Shown: one piece after another, positions 24,301 to 33,260 of the stretch | Numbering within the stretch: the first letter of the stretch is position 1 | How the letters are laid out: each line of letters opens with the position of its first letter | Source: Hermetia illucens | Lineage: Eukaryota; Arthropoda; Insecta; Diptera; Stratiomyidae | Direction of reading: 5' to 3' | Length of the DNA: 64,000 nucleotides | NCBI RefSeq assembly: GCF_905115235.1 | Contig: NC_051852.1 | Coordinates: 35,041,199-35,105,198, forward strand | Program-made: the position numbers and the translations under genes | The notes under the pieces: model-generated | Seen by the model: the letters and a program-made list of their open reading frames with translations, nothing else | What the model was told of the DNA's origin: nothing | Database searches by the model: none

Positions 24301-26906
24301 ACCCTACCAGTACTGGGCTGAGATTTTGGAAAAAATTCCATTTTAACTGGCGGTTTAAGGGCGTGCCAAAACATTGCATCTTAACTATCCGCCCATTATT
24401 TAGCTGCGGGAATTCATACCATTGTTGACGATTTTTAGCTGGAGGAAATTCAGCCCAGAGCACAGCGGAGTTCGAATTAATGATTTGCCATAGAAATGTG
24501 CCAGAAGAGACACTCTGTTTGGGACAACAACTGACCTCGTCTCATCATCGAACGGTGGCCTGAAAACAATTACTAAATGGCCATAGATGCCTGGAATGAA
24601 GAACCACACAACGCTAGTGTCACTTTTACACTAGTATTGTGTATTTTAACGTTTTTTTGAGGTTTTCGGGCAAAAACTATACAGTGCAAAATTTGAGCAA
24701 TGTAAACTTCTCAGAAACTATTTGTAAAACCTGCACTGGGAGCCAAGCTGGATCTTTCCTATCGATTGTGGCACCAGGGTATCGAGTTTTCCAGCTCCAT
24801 GCGCGCGATCGAGACGGTATTTTCGTGATTTTTCCATTTTCAGCATCGAGTCTGATTAGCTCAGAGACGTCCAAGCCCGTGACGAGAGAACTCTTCAGTG
24901 GAACTGCATTACTTAGAGGTATAATTTTCATGGTCAATTTCACCTTTTGTTTAAGTTTTGGAAATATCCGTTATTGCTTAAAATTTTGGTAGTCGATGCA
25001 CTTTTCATCACCAGTCATCATCCGTTTCAGAATAGGTTGAATTTATTGCAATTCAGTAGCGACACACAAATGAAAATTCGGTCCAGGGGGTTTTTTGGCA
25101 TTAATTCTTGTGGTACTCATAGGTCCAGTTTTTTTTAATTCGACATTATACAAATGGGTCCAAACGGTTTTTTGGATAATGTTTAGCTTTTAAGCAATCG
25201 AAACAGTGCTTACATAAGGCTAGGACTCAACGATTTCCATAATTTAACTGACATTTTCTACAATGGACCTTCCAGAGTGTGATGCATCTTTCTCATCGAA
25301 ATTACCGGACTGAAATCGACGAAACTAAAATTACGCCTAAAATATGAGAACCATGAACATTATTGACATTATTATGTTTTTGATTTTGCCTTTATCGCAG
25401 AAAAATTGTAAAACATAGCGTAATTTCGTTTTGTTGGTGGCCATCTTTGAGGCGCACTTAAACAAAACTGAGTCGACCAACCAAAAAACTGTCAAAGGAC
25501 TGTTTGTATGAAATGTTATCTTTCCAGTGCCATCTAACGCATCCCGACTGGGCCTCTACAACGCTTTATACAAAATATTAAACCCATTTATTGGAAAAAT
25601 AATAGGATTTCTTTTTGCTGCTAGAGCAACTATATGAACTTCTTCTTTTTCTTCAGCCTTTGTCCCGATCACAAGCGGGGTCGGCTTGTCGTGATCGGTT
25701 TCGCCATTTGGCTCTGTCGAATGCCTGATCTGGGTGCCATCCCCATCCAGCGTATCAAGTCACCGTTGGTTCGGCCTGCCTTTTGGTCGTTTACCATCGA
25801 CTTCGATGTTCAGACCAATCTTGGCAAGTGAATTCTCGTTAGCACGAATCGCGTGACCATACCATCAAAGCAGTTAATTTGTTCGTATTTTGTGTTTCCC
25901 AATGAAGAAAAATTCTAATATGGAGACCATCACCCCGTTTACTACTGCGCTTTGACAATGCTCTTCCGCATGGCCCATTAGCTCAGTTGATTAGAGCGTC
26001 GTGCTAATAACGCGAAGGTCGTGGGTTCGATCCCCCCATGGGCCAGAAACGCTTTTTTCCTACTTCACACAAAAAATATCCAAACTCACCTCACGCTGCT
26101 GCTGATGTTCAGCTCGATGATACCGTCTTTGCCGCATATATACATTTTGCTGTGGAAATCCTCCACCGAAGAACATGTTAAACAGTTCTTCAGCCGTAAC
26201 GTCCGACTCAAACCCACGCGTGTACGTAAACTCACTATAATGATGGCGATTGCTGTGACGAACGAATTCATCGCTCCCTCGCAAATCATACGATTTCCGC
26301 TTCTCGACATCCGTAAGAATGGCCACGGCATTCCCTACCGCTTTGAAGGCTTCAACTGCACCAGGAGCTTTGTTTTTATCTGGATGTAATTGTAAAGCTA
26401 ATTTCTTGTAGGACTTTTTGATTTCTGAATCGCTCGCCTCCTTTGTTACGCCCAGCACTTCGTAGTAATCTTTACATCTGCAGAAGAAAAGAAACCTTAA
26501 ATGACTGAGAACATTAACCGTATCATTCGCATACTTTTTAATCCTTTTAACCGCCTCCAATTGTTCCGCTGTATATTCCGCGTCGTGCTTACGTTCAGCC
26601 TTTGGTGAACCTGGTGGATTACGTCGATGCAAACCATCTTTCGCACTGTCCCCGGTATTCTCAGGAGGTGGATTAAATGTTGGAAAACTTTTCACCTTTT
26701 CCAGCAAGTCTGTCGGAAGATCATTTTAGAATAGAATATCGAAAGATATTAGATCATTTTAGATCCCACTCACCTTTGGCGCGCTGTGTTGGATACAGCC
26801 TTTCCGCTTTGGTGAGAAATTTTTCCGCCCGTTCCCATTTACCCTCGACGAAGGCTTTCTGGGCTATCTCAATACAACGTTCAGCTTCATCTCTGTTTCC
26901 GTCCAT
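11701..26906 (-). CDS. DNAJB12: DnaJ homolog subfamily B member 12/14-like co-chaperone, complete, six coding exons
   Basis: Family role: a tail-region-anchored ER membrane Hsp40 whose cytosolic J domain stimulates Hsp70 in quality control of membrane proteins. Exons: 26906-26774, 26709-26535, 26477-26090, 12842-12730, 12658-12495 and 11810-11701. All introns are GT-AG and the phases agree, giving 360 residues plus stop. The start ATG opens [19 protein letters not shown], typical of the family N-terminus. J domain residues are about 106-170 with KDYYEVLGV and HPD at 134-136. A Gly/Phe block ([10 protein letters not shown]) lies near 202-211. A hydrophobic segment at about 239-259 ([18 protein letters not shown]) is followed by the DUF1977 region at about 262-355 ([25 protein letters not shown]). 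Human DNAJB12 is about 375 residues, so length fits. Intron 3 is 13,247 bp and full of repeats. Intron 2 is only 57 nt and is open in frame. Exon sequence shows no damage. Confidence 0.96.
13655..14090 (+). repeat. Second copy of the 0.45-kb CAGA-ending module
   Basis: It matches 5790-6230 over most of its length (ATCGGTATG, GGCACCATATAGTGGCAA, TTTGATACCCCACATGA, TTCCCACCTTTCCACCAAA) and ends in GACAGACGGACAGACG. Similar AT-rich DNA extends back to about 13530. As with the first copy, it abuts an R1-like LINE body. Confidence 0.65.
14095..15760 (+). mobile_element. R1-like LINE, copy A
   Basis: The copy enters at the end of the endonuclease domain ([11 protein letters not shown] near 14135). 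It continues through the linker ([19 protein letters not shown] near 14370, [19 protein letters not shown] near 14555) to RT remnants ([20 protein letters not shown] near 14940). An in-frame deletion near 15030 joins YGFHKG directly to the active-site region, which reads [10 protein letters not shown] second deletion near 15230 removes the thumb. The open frame 14916-15533 is thus a 205-codon deletion fusion, not a gene. A CCHC finger typical of R1 C-termini (CVNC...HVFFHC) lies at about 15352-15405. The 3' end has an A18 run and GACA repeats. Confidence 0.85.
15744..15792 (+). repeat. A18 run followed by GACA-type microsatellite
   Basis: There are 18 A at 15744-15761, then GACAGACAGACAGGCAGACGGACAGACAGAC. 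It marks the 3' end of copy A and the junction with copy B, whose coding remnant begins about 10 bases further on. Confidence 0.9.
15800..17396 (+). mobile_element. R1-like LINE, copy B (5'-truncated)
   Basis: It begins at the same place in the element as copy A's 14910 region ([26 protein letters not shown]). It shows RT remnants near 15900-16190 ([19 protein letters not shown]), an active-site region reading [10 protein letters not shown] near 16260 with the second residue of ADD lost, and [10 protein letters not shown] near 16450. It then has the C-terminal block TQFLNGHG near 16870, the CCHC finger with a 30-bp tandem duplication at 16954-17009, and LQETLDEVL near 17040. The 3' end carries CAGACAGACAG and the family ending TTTTGTTTTACACAACGCCTTAA. 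Several stops break it. Confidence 0.82.
16954..17009 (+). repeat. 30-bp tandem duplication inside a CCHC-finger remnant
   Basis: CCCAGCGCACGTATTCTTCC recurs exactly 30 bases on (16954 and 16984), duplicating the HVFFQC half of the finger in frame. The sister copy A carries a single unit. Confidence 0.85.
17545..18560 (+). mobile_element. R2-group-like LINE, 5' part
   Basis: It shares its start with the longer copy at 35060: a leader (AAAGTGCAGGAGCTTTG, TATAAAATGC), then the N-terminal frame with RNLRSGT near 17653, the [10 protein letters not shown]-type Myb-like block near 17840, and [11 protein letters not shown] near 17915. From about 18260 it holds the segment before the RT (RLSDRRDP near 18305, [10 protein letters not shown] near 18391). 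The frames are broken and the RT itself is absent. Assignment to the R2 group rests on overall layout and motif memory, not on a strong signature. Confidence 0.6.
18690..20640 (+). mobile_element. GATGAT-tail family LINE, long broken copy
   Basis: In order it shows [12 protein letters not shown] near 18755, [12 protein letters not shown] near 18865, [20 protein letters not shown] near 18968, [14 protein letters not shown] near 19060, and the RT entry [20 protein letters not shown] near 19185. Next come [18 protein letters not shown] near 19300, [18 protein letters not shown] near 19375, and [14 protein letters not shown] near 19600. The active site is degraded to [12 protein letters not shown] near 19828. 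The C-terminal domain [18 protein letters not shown] is near 20400. Many stops are present and the GATGAT tail is missing or lost. An A16 run lies at 20249-20264. Confidence 0.85.
20641..21339. other. Intronic spacer, no recognised element
   Basis: There is no similarity to the other repeats in the window and no convincing coding region. Two short plus frames (20519-20806 and 20825-21019) have no domain signature. Confidence 0.45.
21340..21413 (+). tRNA. tRNA-Asn (GTT), second copy
   Basis: The 74-nt body is identical to that at 913-986, with acceptor stem, D arm, GTT anticodon and T arm all intact. A T10 run at 21418-21427 follows and is a strong Pol III stop. The gene lies within intron 3 of the DNAJB12-like gene on the opposite strand. 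Flanking sequence shows no clear similarity to the first copy. Confidence 0.97.
22598..22708 (+). repeat. Partial copy of the unclassified repeat
   Basis: Matches about 2798-2905 of the 564-bp insert (AAGTGGCCGAGGAGAACCTC, CCGGGAGACGCTGTA, GAATGCTCCAAAGGCCTAAT). Both ends are cut: the left joins RTE sequence and the right joins the RNase H-bearing LINE at 22709. Confidence 0.8.
22709..24045 (+). mobile_element. RNase H-bearing LINE fragment (Jockey/I-like group)
   Basis: The start reads just past the RT active site ([11 protein letters not shown] near 22738). The thumb follows ([18 protein letters not shown] near 22900, [21 protein letters not shown] near 23000, WWPRLNFA near 23080). After a deletion comes an RNase H domain ([20 protein letters not shown] near 23133, [15 protein letters not shown] near 23240, [20 protein letters not shown] near 23428). 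Then there is a C-terminal CCHC-like finger ([20 protein letters not shown] near 23778). The 3' end is a GC-rich leader into AACTAAACTAACTAA. Several frameshifts are present. Confidence 0.8.
24221..24940. other. Intronic spacer, no recognised element
   Basis: There is no match to the families in this window. Short frames on both strands lack domain features. A fragment of unknown origin may be present. Confidence 0.4.
24945..25440 (-). mobile_element. mariner transposase relic
   Basis: The minus strand starts at an ATG near 25440 ([20 protein letters not shown]). It continues with [20 protein letters not shown] near 25290, IMEIVES and VSTVSIA near 25220, and the linker [16 protein letters not shown] near 25015. 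The TGDEK motif is normally TGDEKW and holds the second catalytic aspartate in mariner transposases; here the W is a C. Several stops and a deletion inactivate it, and the C-terminal third with the third catalytic residue is absent. A possible 5' terminal region lies near 25480-25560 (GCGTTAGATGGCACTGGAAA on the minus strand). No matching right end was found. Confidence 0.75.
25637..25875 (-). mobile_element. RTE-type LINE 3' end fragment
   Basis: The minus strand encodes the family C-terminus ([14 protein letters not shown]-like block, [19 protein letters not shown] region) ending in the RRADPACD-type motif. The GAAAAAGAAGAAG tail is at the low-coordinate end. It is 5'-truncated and lies 96 bp from the second tRNA-Ile. 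Confidence 0.82.
25972..26045 (+). tRNA. tRNA-Ile (AAT), second copy with A19
   Basis: Cloverleaf of 74 nt identical to 1839-1912 except for one base: A at 25990 in place of G19 in the D loop. All stems, the AAT anticodon (26006-26008) and the T loop are intact. A T6 run at 26053-26058 follows. G19 normally pairs with C56 to hold the elbow together, so this copy may be less stable. It lies in intron 3 of the DNAJB12-like gene, only 45 bp from exon 3, on the opposite strand. Confidence 0.94.
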
Positions 26907-27975
26907 TTTTGTTTTAGTGGTTGTTTTCTTTCTGCACTTGCTGTGAAAGTTAAGTAAATTGCCTGTTATCGCTCGCTGATAAGGAGATGATAATTTATTT
27001 GATTGGCAAATATTGAGTGTAAATTGGTCTTAATAGTGAGAATTAGAGACCGAAATAGCTTCGTCTTCTATTAAACCTATTTTGTAGTTAGCGCACATGT
27101 GAAAAAATACATGAAAGAAAAACTGCTGATATGCGCTAACCTTCTTGGCAAAAACAACCGTGAGCTATGTATTTACGAAAAGCTATTGGGAAGACAAGAG
27201 TATTAAGAAATATAAGGTAAAAATTGCAATAGAAAGTTCTCGCTAAGTTAGCCCACAATTCTCAATGATACTATTTAGACGGGAGCATCTGCGTCAATCT
27301 CAACAAATTGGTAACAAACAGAGCTCCAGGCAAAGACAACATATCAACCAAACCTTCGTCAGTTGCAATAAGTGGGAGAAACGATGATAACGGACAATTT
27401 TTACATCCGCTTTGGTTCTGCTCACTTGTGGGGAGTGGTCAGGGACTACTGAAGACAATCGGCTAAACCATCATCAAATCTTCTCCAGCTCTGTACTCCG
27501 TAAAAGCAACAGCTGTTTTATCTCAAGAACAGGCTAGAGAAGAAGCGGAGAAGAAATTAGCAGCCTTACTCAGAGAACCATAATCTCTTTTCTGTACAGC
27601 ACATAGCAAGCAGGCCTAAATCAACACTACACAACAAGCTCTTGTACTATTCTAATAAATTTGAAAATGACATTCTGAGTTCCAGTATCGGATCTAAGGT
27701 AGTCAAAGGCAAGAATCAAATAGCCCCTGTTCCCATGACCTCAAAGAATGCTATCTAATTGGAAACAAGAGTAAGAACCATCTAAATCGCCACGTTCTCC
27801 ACAGCGCTAAGGGGCAGTGAAGAACGTGTGAAACGTTCCGCGAAGAATTTCACGAAAGTCACAACGCCAACGTCTGTCAAAAACCATGTTGCGCATTCCA
27901 TCGCGCACGTGATGGAAGTCTCTAGATGACAAATTACATAGAGCAAGCCCCCCCAAAAACCCCTAAACTAGCGCT
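26907..27975. other. Upstream region of the DNAJB12-like gene, otherwise unassigned
   Basis: It should hold the promoter and 5' UTR of the minus-strand gene, but no TATA box or clear initiator was recognised. From 27260 to 27900 weak LINE-like wording (NRAPGKDNI near 27326) occurs in a heavily broken stretch that I cannot place in a family. Confidence 0.4.
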
Positions 27976-27979
27976 CTCG

Positions 27980-28893
27980 ATATTATAGAGAAGAATGGTA
28001 CCGCTCGACCTTGCGATGATAACGGTAAATTTAGCTCACCAGCAGTTACTGGATAGCATCATCGACCCATACCAAAGAGGCTTCAGATCAGATTTCCTCT
28101 CGGGGCAAGTGTTGGGAAAACTGTTGGAATATGACCATCAATTGCACCATCTTTTCATCGACTTAAAGACCGCCTACGATAGCATAGCCAGAGTGAAACC
28201 GTACTCGGCCATGAGAGAATTCAGTATCCTGACCAAATTGATAATATTAATTAGGCTGACCCTGACAAAACCAAAGAACGAACAACATCGAATCGCACTG
28301 GTCTAACGAAAACAGACTGCAACTTTGACACCGTTTTTCCTATCTAGGGTCGAAAATCACAACCGATAACAGCTATGACTATGAGATTCGCGCAGGGTTG
28401 TTGGCAGCCAATGTACCCTATTTCACCTTACAAAAACTGTTCGCTCGAAACGTCTCACCATAGGGTGAAACCGCTTACTATATAAGACTACGATCTTGCC
28501 AGTCCTCATGTATTCCTCCGAGACTTGCGTTCTTAGCAAGAAAAATTACGAAATCTTGTGCGCGTTCGAGAGAAGAATCCTAAGAAGAATTTTTGGCCCC
28601 CTACATGAGGATGGACGATTCTGTAGCCAACATAACGACGAAATCTACGAGCGATATCACGAACGTCTGGTTGTGTATAAAAACGGCGAGTCACTTAATC
28701 CGTATGGAAGAGGATGATCCAGCCTGAAAAGTCTATAAGGGCAATATCTATGGTAGAAAAGACGAGGGAGACTCTGCCTGAGATGGAGCAATGGCGCAGG
28801 TCAGGACGCCAGACAACTTTTAGGGATATCGAATTGGTCGACTTCAGCGCAGGTCTAGACCGGATACCGATTGTTGCGACGTTAATGATGATG
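27980..28893 (+). mobile_element. GATGAT-tail family LINE, internally deleted copy
   Basis: RT part near 28050-28260 (IIDPYQRGF, HLFIDLKTAYDSIARVKPY), then a deletion near 28262 past the active site. The C-terminal part follows ([19 protein letters not shown] near 28497, RRILRRIFGPLHEDGRF near 28575, DARQLLGI near 28805). It ends TAATGATGATGATTTAAA at about 28880-28893. It is followed at once by an RTE fragment. Confidence 0.82.
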
Positions 28894-29255
28894 ATTTAAA
28901 TATCTCGGATCAGTGCTATCAGCCAACGGTGAACTGCGATGTGAAATTGAAGTGGCGTTCTTTATGGCCGACGCATCAATGAACGTGTCAAATCTGAAAT
29001 TTGTGTCATTCGCACTGTCATTCTCCATTGTTCTAAGTGTTGAGCGACTATAAAAGACAACGAACGGCGCCTAACGGCAATGAAGACAAAAATGTTGTGG
29101 TGGACCGGTGGTGTAACACGCCATGATCACATCCGAAATGAAAATATCCGCGATCGATATGGGGCTATACCGGTCGTGGAAAAGAGGCGTCTTCGAAGGT
29201 TATGTAAGTCACGCTAACGAGAATTCACTTGCTAAGATTGGTTTAACGTATTTGC
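28894..29255 (+). mobile_element. RTE-type LINE fragment
   Basis: It covers the thumb and C-terminal region: KYLGSVLSANGEL near 28893, WSDYKRQRTAPNG-like block near 29040, HDHIRNENIRDRYGAIPVVE near 29122, NSLAKIGLT near 29222. It is truncated on both sides, broken by stops and directly adjoins the GATGAT-tail copy. Confidence 0.78.
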
Positions 29256-29802
29256 CATATAAGCATAATCACACAATTTGATTTGTGAGTACAGGCTCGA
29301 CATTCATACTAGTGGATGTAAGGCCTATCTAATGGCTCTGGCAGAACTATGGGGTACGGCACTTGAATTGGACGACGGATAGGCAAGCAACTTGACAATT
29401 TGAAAAGAGGGCTGCAGACTCTAGAATGTGCGCACGCCCCTCGACAACATTATCGAGAGCACCGAAAATTATTGACTGTTGCTGACGATTACCACAAGAC
29501 GTGCTATCATCACCTGAGAGCGGTTTCCGACAGAATCTTGTTTGCGAGATTCTAGTCAAAGTTAAGGTGCAAAACAATTATGCAATGCGCGCCAATTGAG
29601 TTTTTCAGTATAGAGGAAAATTATGCCTCCTGTGACCAAATATACGGAGTTCAGAAGAAGCTCACTAAAAGCAACATTGTGATCGTGAAGAGGAACAGAG
29701 CGGGTGGTTTGCATGATCCAGCTGTCATCTAACACCGGGAAATTTTCCGCAAACGATACTAAGTTACAGATAACACACCAGAGAATATTGATGAGCATTC
29801 AT
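29256..29802. other. Unassigned stretch
   Basis: Two minus-strand frames of about 76 codons lie here, with no recognisable domain. No repeat match within the window. Confidence 0.4.
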
Positions 29803-29880
29803 CATCATCAACGGCGCAACAACCGATATCAGGTCTAGACCTGCTTTATTAAAGAACTCCAAACATCCCGATTTCTCGCC
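29803..29880 (-). repeat. 3' tail of a GATGAT-tail LINE, minus strand
   Basis: The plus strand reads CATCATCATCAACGGCGCAA, the reverse complement of the family 3' end (compare GTTGTTGCCCCGTTGATGAC near 33075). CAGGTCTAGACCTGC and the GAACTCCAAACATCCCGATT block then follow. Only the last 80 bases or so are present. Confidence 0.8.
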
Positions 29881-30829
29881 GCCATAGAAAGTGCTTTTAT
29901 CTCTGGTGCTGGTGAAGTTGTCGATCACGTCCCAAAAGGATGGTTAACTGCGCAAGAATGTATGCGGATCGATGGATGTAAAAAGCTGACAGCTCCATTG
30001 TTCGCTGGGATGAGGTAAGGGCAACGCGCTGTGTCAAAAGTTGATTCCATCATTCATTGACCAGGGAAAATGTGCTACCGAAGCAACGGTTTCACTACTG
30101 TATACCGCATCACGAAGAAGTTTGCAGGTGACGCAATCCTTGCAACGCTCCTGTAAGGGACCTTAACAGTGACTTCTTATCCATATTATGAATTGTTGAA
30201 CAGATAGAACGAGCGCTTCAATACAACTCTCAGTCACCAAATGTTAGGTGAAGCCAACTCCTCAGTTCGGCTGGAGATAAACAACAACAAAACTGAGGCG
30301 CTCAATGTCGACGTAAGTCTCACGAAAGATTTTCGTCGGCATATGAACCACATTTCCGTGGACATGTTGATCAGAAGGCGAACGTGTAACGAATTAAGAA
30401 AGGGAGACAAGACTACTGCTGGCTATACCATGGAATGAAACCCATTAGCCTATGGTCGACGAATGGATCACCTCAAAAATATATAGCGCGGAACAGTGGA
30501 GGAGTGCAAACTTCATGGGGAGGTGTGAAGGGTGCTGAAACACACTTTAATAAACCGGTATCAATGGCATATCGACTTGATTGACGCGCTAAAGGTGAAT
30601 GGTACCCATATATAGTCATAGTCTGTGAAGCATCGGTCCCGCAAAATAATATTCGTAAACTACCTGGTGGAAAAAGTACAAAAGCACAAGCTACACAGAT
30701 AAGGAGGATATAAATTTTACAGAAGAAAATTTCAAAAATAGATTCGTGCGGACAAGCAAAATTCTCCTAAACGTCCCTGCGGCTGGGACAACATCAACCC
30801 ACAGGGAAGAGAGTCTTTAGAGTGACGAT
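29881..30829. other. Unassigned, probably scrambled LINE debris
   Basis: Near 30260-30330 the plus strand reads EINNNKTEALNVD, which is LINE thumb wording, and near 30540-30600 a C-terminal block (INRYQWHIDLIDALKVNG) is visible. The pieces are too short and broken to assign to a family. Confidence 0.35.
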
Positions 30830-33100
30830 AGCTAAGGTAGAGTAGACAGGGACCTAACCAACTTTCTTATGCAAGATAGTAGTATCTCACAAAGCATGTC
30901 AGAGGTCGTAACAGTGTCCTCAAATGATAACGGACTGCGGATTATTCAATTAGCAGTGCCAAACGAAATGGTTGTTGGAAGTATCTGGTTTGCGCGGAAA
31001 GCGCTCCACGAACAAACGTGGGCCTCTCCAGACGGGACCACTTTCAACAAAATTGACCACGTGCTGATTGAACGCTGTCACCTCTCAGCCTTGATGAATG
31101 TCAGAACATATAGGGCGACCAATATAGGCTCTCCACCATCTCGTTGGCATGGTGCTCCGAGCTCGAATAACAACACCCAGAATCCCGTCTGACAATCAGG
31201 TGAGTGTTAACACTAAAGCCATGACCTCCGCAACACCTATAAGAGGGAAATGGATGGATCCTGGAGATGAAGCATCAACAATCACCTGAAGAACGTTATC
31301 ATAAATACGGTCACAAACATACTTGGCCCCAGCCGCAAAAAACTCGAAAGGCTGGTTTGACGATGAATGTAAGCTAGCAAAAGAACGAAAGAATGCTGTA
31401 TACCGAATAATGTTGCATTTTCAAAGAACGCGTGCACGCGCAGAGACTTATCACGAACTCCGGCGAGCGGAGAAGCGACTTCAAAGACGGCAAAAGGAAG
31501 CCTGGGAAAACCAAGAGGTCTGTGAACTCGAAAACTACAGGGACCAACCGCTCCAGGCGCGCAAGTTTTACCAACAAGTCAGCAGGATGAAGCCTTATAC
31601 ACCTCGATGCCTATCCTGCCGAGACAAAGAGGGAAATCTGATATCCCACAGAATGGGCATATTGCAGCGATGGGTTGAGTACTTTGATAAACTACTGAAC
31701 AACCAGAACATCGGCGAGTTGGAGGTGCCGCCAACTGAAGACGACGGACAAATACTGCCACCACCAAGTATAGAAGAAACCGTGCAATTTATCGGCTCAA
31801 GAATCATAAGTCGCCAGAAGCCAATGGAATTACAGCCGAATTGTTTAAATATGAAAGCGACCAATTACACCAAGCAATTCATCAACTTATACTCAAGATG
31901 TGGGACAGCGAATCAATGCCTGATGACTAACAACGAGGCATTATCTGTCCCAGAACATAAAAAGGGGGATATCACGCAGGGCAGCAATTATAGAGGTATC
32001 ACGTTGCTGAGTACCATCTGTAAGATATTTTCCGTTATCTTGCTAGACCGGATAGCCCCATACGCTCAGATCACAGATCAGATGTTCTCTCTGCGGCAAG
32101 CGATGGAAAAACTGCTAGAATATGGACATTAGTTGCGCTATCTTTTCATTGAATGTAAGGCCGCCTATGATAGCATAGCCAGGGTATACGGCCATAAGGG
32201 AATTCGGTATCCCGACGAAATTGATAAGACTAACTAGGCTGACCCTGAAAAATGTGCGGGGCGAGATAAAAGCAGCAGAATCACTCTCAAGACCATTCGA
32301 CATCAACAACGATCTACGACAAGAGGATGCCCTATCATACGTCCTCTTCAACCTGGCCCTGGAGAAAGTGATTCGCGATGCTATTGTAAATGCAAGAGGC
32401 ACCATTTTCTTCAAGTCCACCCAACGGCTGGCCTGCACATTAATGAAGGTAAGACGAAGTACATGGTGGCAATGTCAGCGCCAAAACCGAAAGAACGAAC
32501 AAGATCGAATCGCACTGGTCAAACGGGAAGAATAAAGATAGGAAAATACAACTTTGAGACCGTTAATAATTTCTCCTATCTAGGGTCGAAACTCACAACC
32601 GATAACAGCTACGACGATGAAATCCGCGCACGGTTGTTGGTAGCCAACAGAACCTATTTCAGCTTACAAAAACTGTTTCACTCGAAACGTCTCACCATAG
32701 GGTCAAAGCTCTTACTGTACAAGACAATGATCTTGCCAGTCCTCATGTATTCCTCCGAAACTTGGGTTCTTAGCAAGAAAAATTGCAAACTCTTGCCCGC
32801 GTTCGAGAGAAGAAGCCGAAGATGAATTTTTGGCCCCCTACATGAGGATGGATGGCGAAATCTATGTACGATACCATGACCGCCAGATTGTGGATAAAAT
32901 CCGGCTCAATAGGTTACGGTGGGCGGGTCACTTAATCCGTATGGATGAGGATGAAGACGCGGCAGACCCTGCCTGAGATGGAACAGCTTTTAGGGATATC
33001 AAATTGGTGGACCTCGGCGCAAAACCGAGATGTCTGGAGCACCTTATTAAAGCAGGCCTAGACCGGATACCGGTTGTTGCCCCGTTGATGACGATGAAGG
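30830..33100 (+). mobile_element. GATGAT-tail family LINE, longest copy in the window
   Basis: It includes the end of the endonuclease domain (TFNKIDHVLIERCHLSALMN near 31040). The linker follows (GWFDDECKLAKERKNAVYR near 31360, [19 protein letters not shown] near 31455, RKFYQQVSRMKPYTPRCLSC near 31560). RT pieces follow (MESESMP-type block near 31900, [20 protein letters not shown] near 31985, LDRIAPYA). The active-site block is deleted near 32420. The thumb is near 32560 (FSYLGSKLTTDNSYDDE) and the C-terminal domain near 32880-32960. The 3' end ACCGGTTGTTGCCCCGTTGA plus TGACGATGA lies at 33070-33092. One frame stays open for 269 codons (31323-32132), but stops and deletions break the whole. 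Confidence 0.87.
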
Positions 33101-33260
33101 ATATTGGATTGTAGCTTCATACAAAATACAAGAATAAAGTGGGGCAAAAACACTACTATGGGGTACCCACACTTGATGTTGGATAAAGCTTTTTTGCTTA
33201 ATAACAAACACCCTGTCGACTAGATACTATTCAAAAATTTTATGAAAACCCTCATTTCTC

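Larger units (their letters stand above)
12843..26089 (-). other. Giant intron 3 of the DNAJB12-like gene
   Basis: The donor is GAG|GTGAGTTTGG at 26090/26089 and the acceptor TTTCTTTGCAG|CAATCTGG at 12843/12842. The intron joins codon 232 to codon 233 in phase 0. It holds R1-like, R2-like, GATGAT-tail, RTE and RNase H LINE fragments, a mariner relic, and tRNA-Asn and tRNA-Ile genes on the opposite strand. The first part seen from the acceptor side (12850-13500) is AT-rich with no recognisable feature. The other introns of this gene are 64, 57, 71 and 684 bp. Confidence 0.93.

Noticed and set aside
26060-26707. A single-exon reading of the J-domain protein (215 codons)
   Set aside because: This frame reads through the 57-nt intron and past the donor at 26090. 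The spliced model joins the family sequence precisely and continues to the C-terminal exons at 11701-12842.
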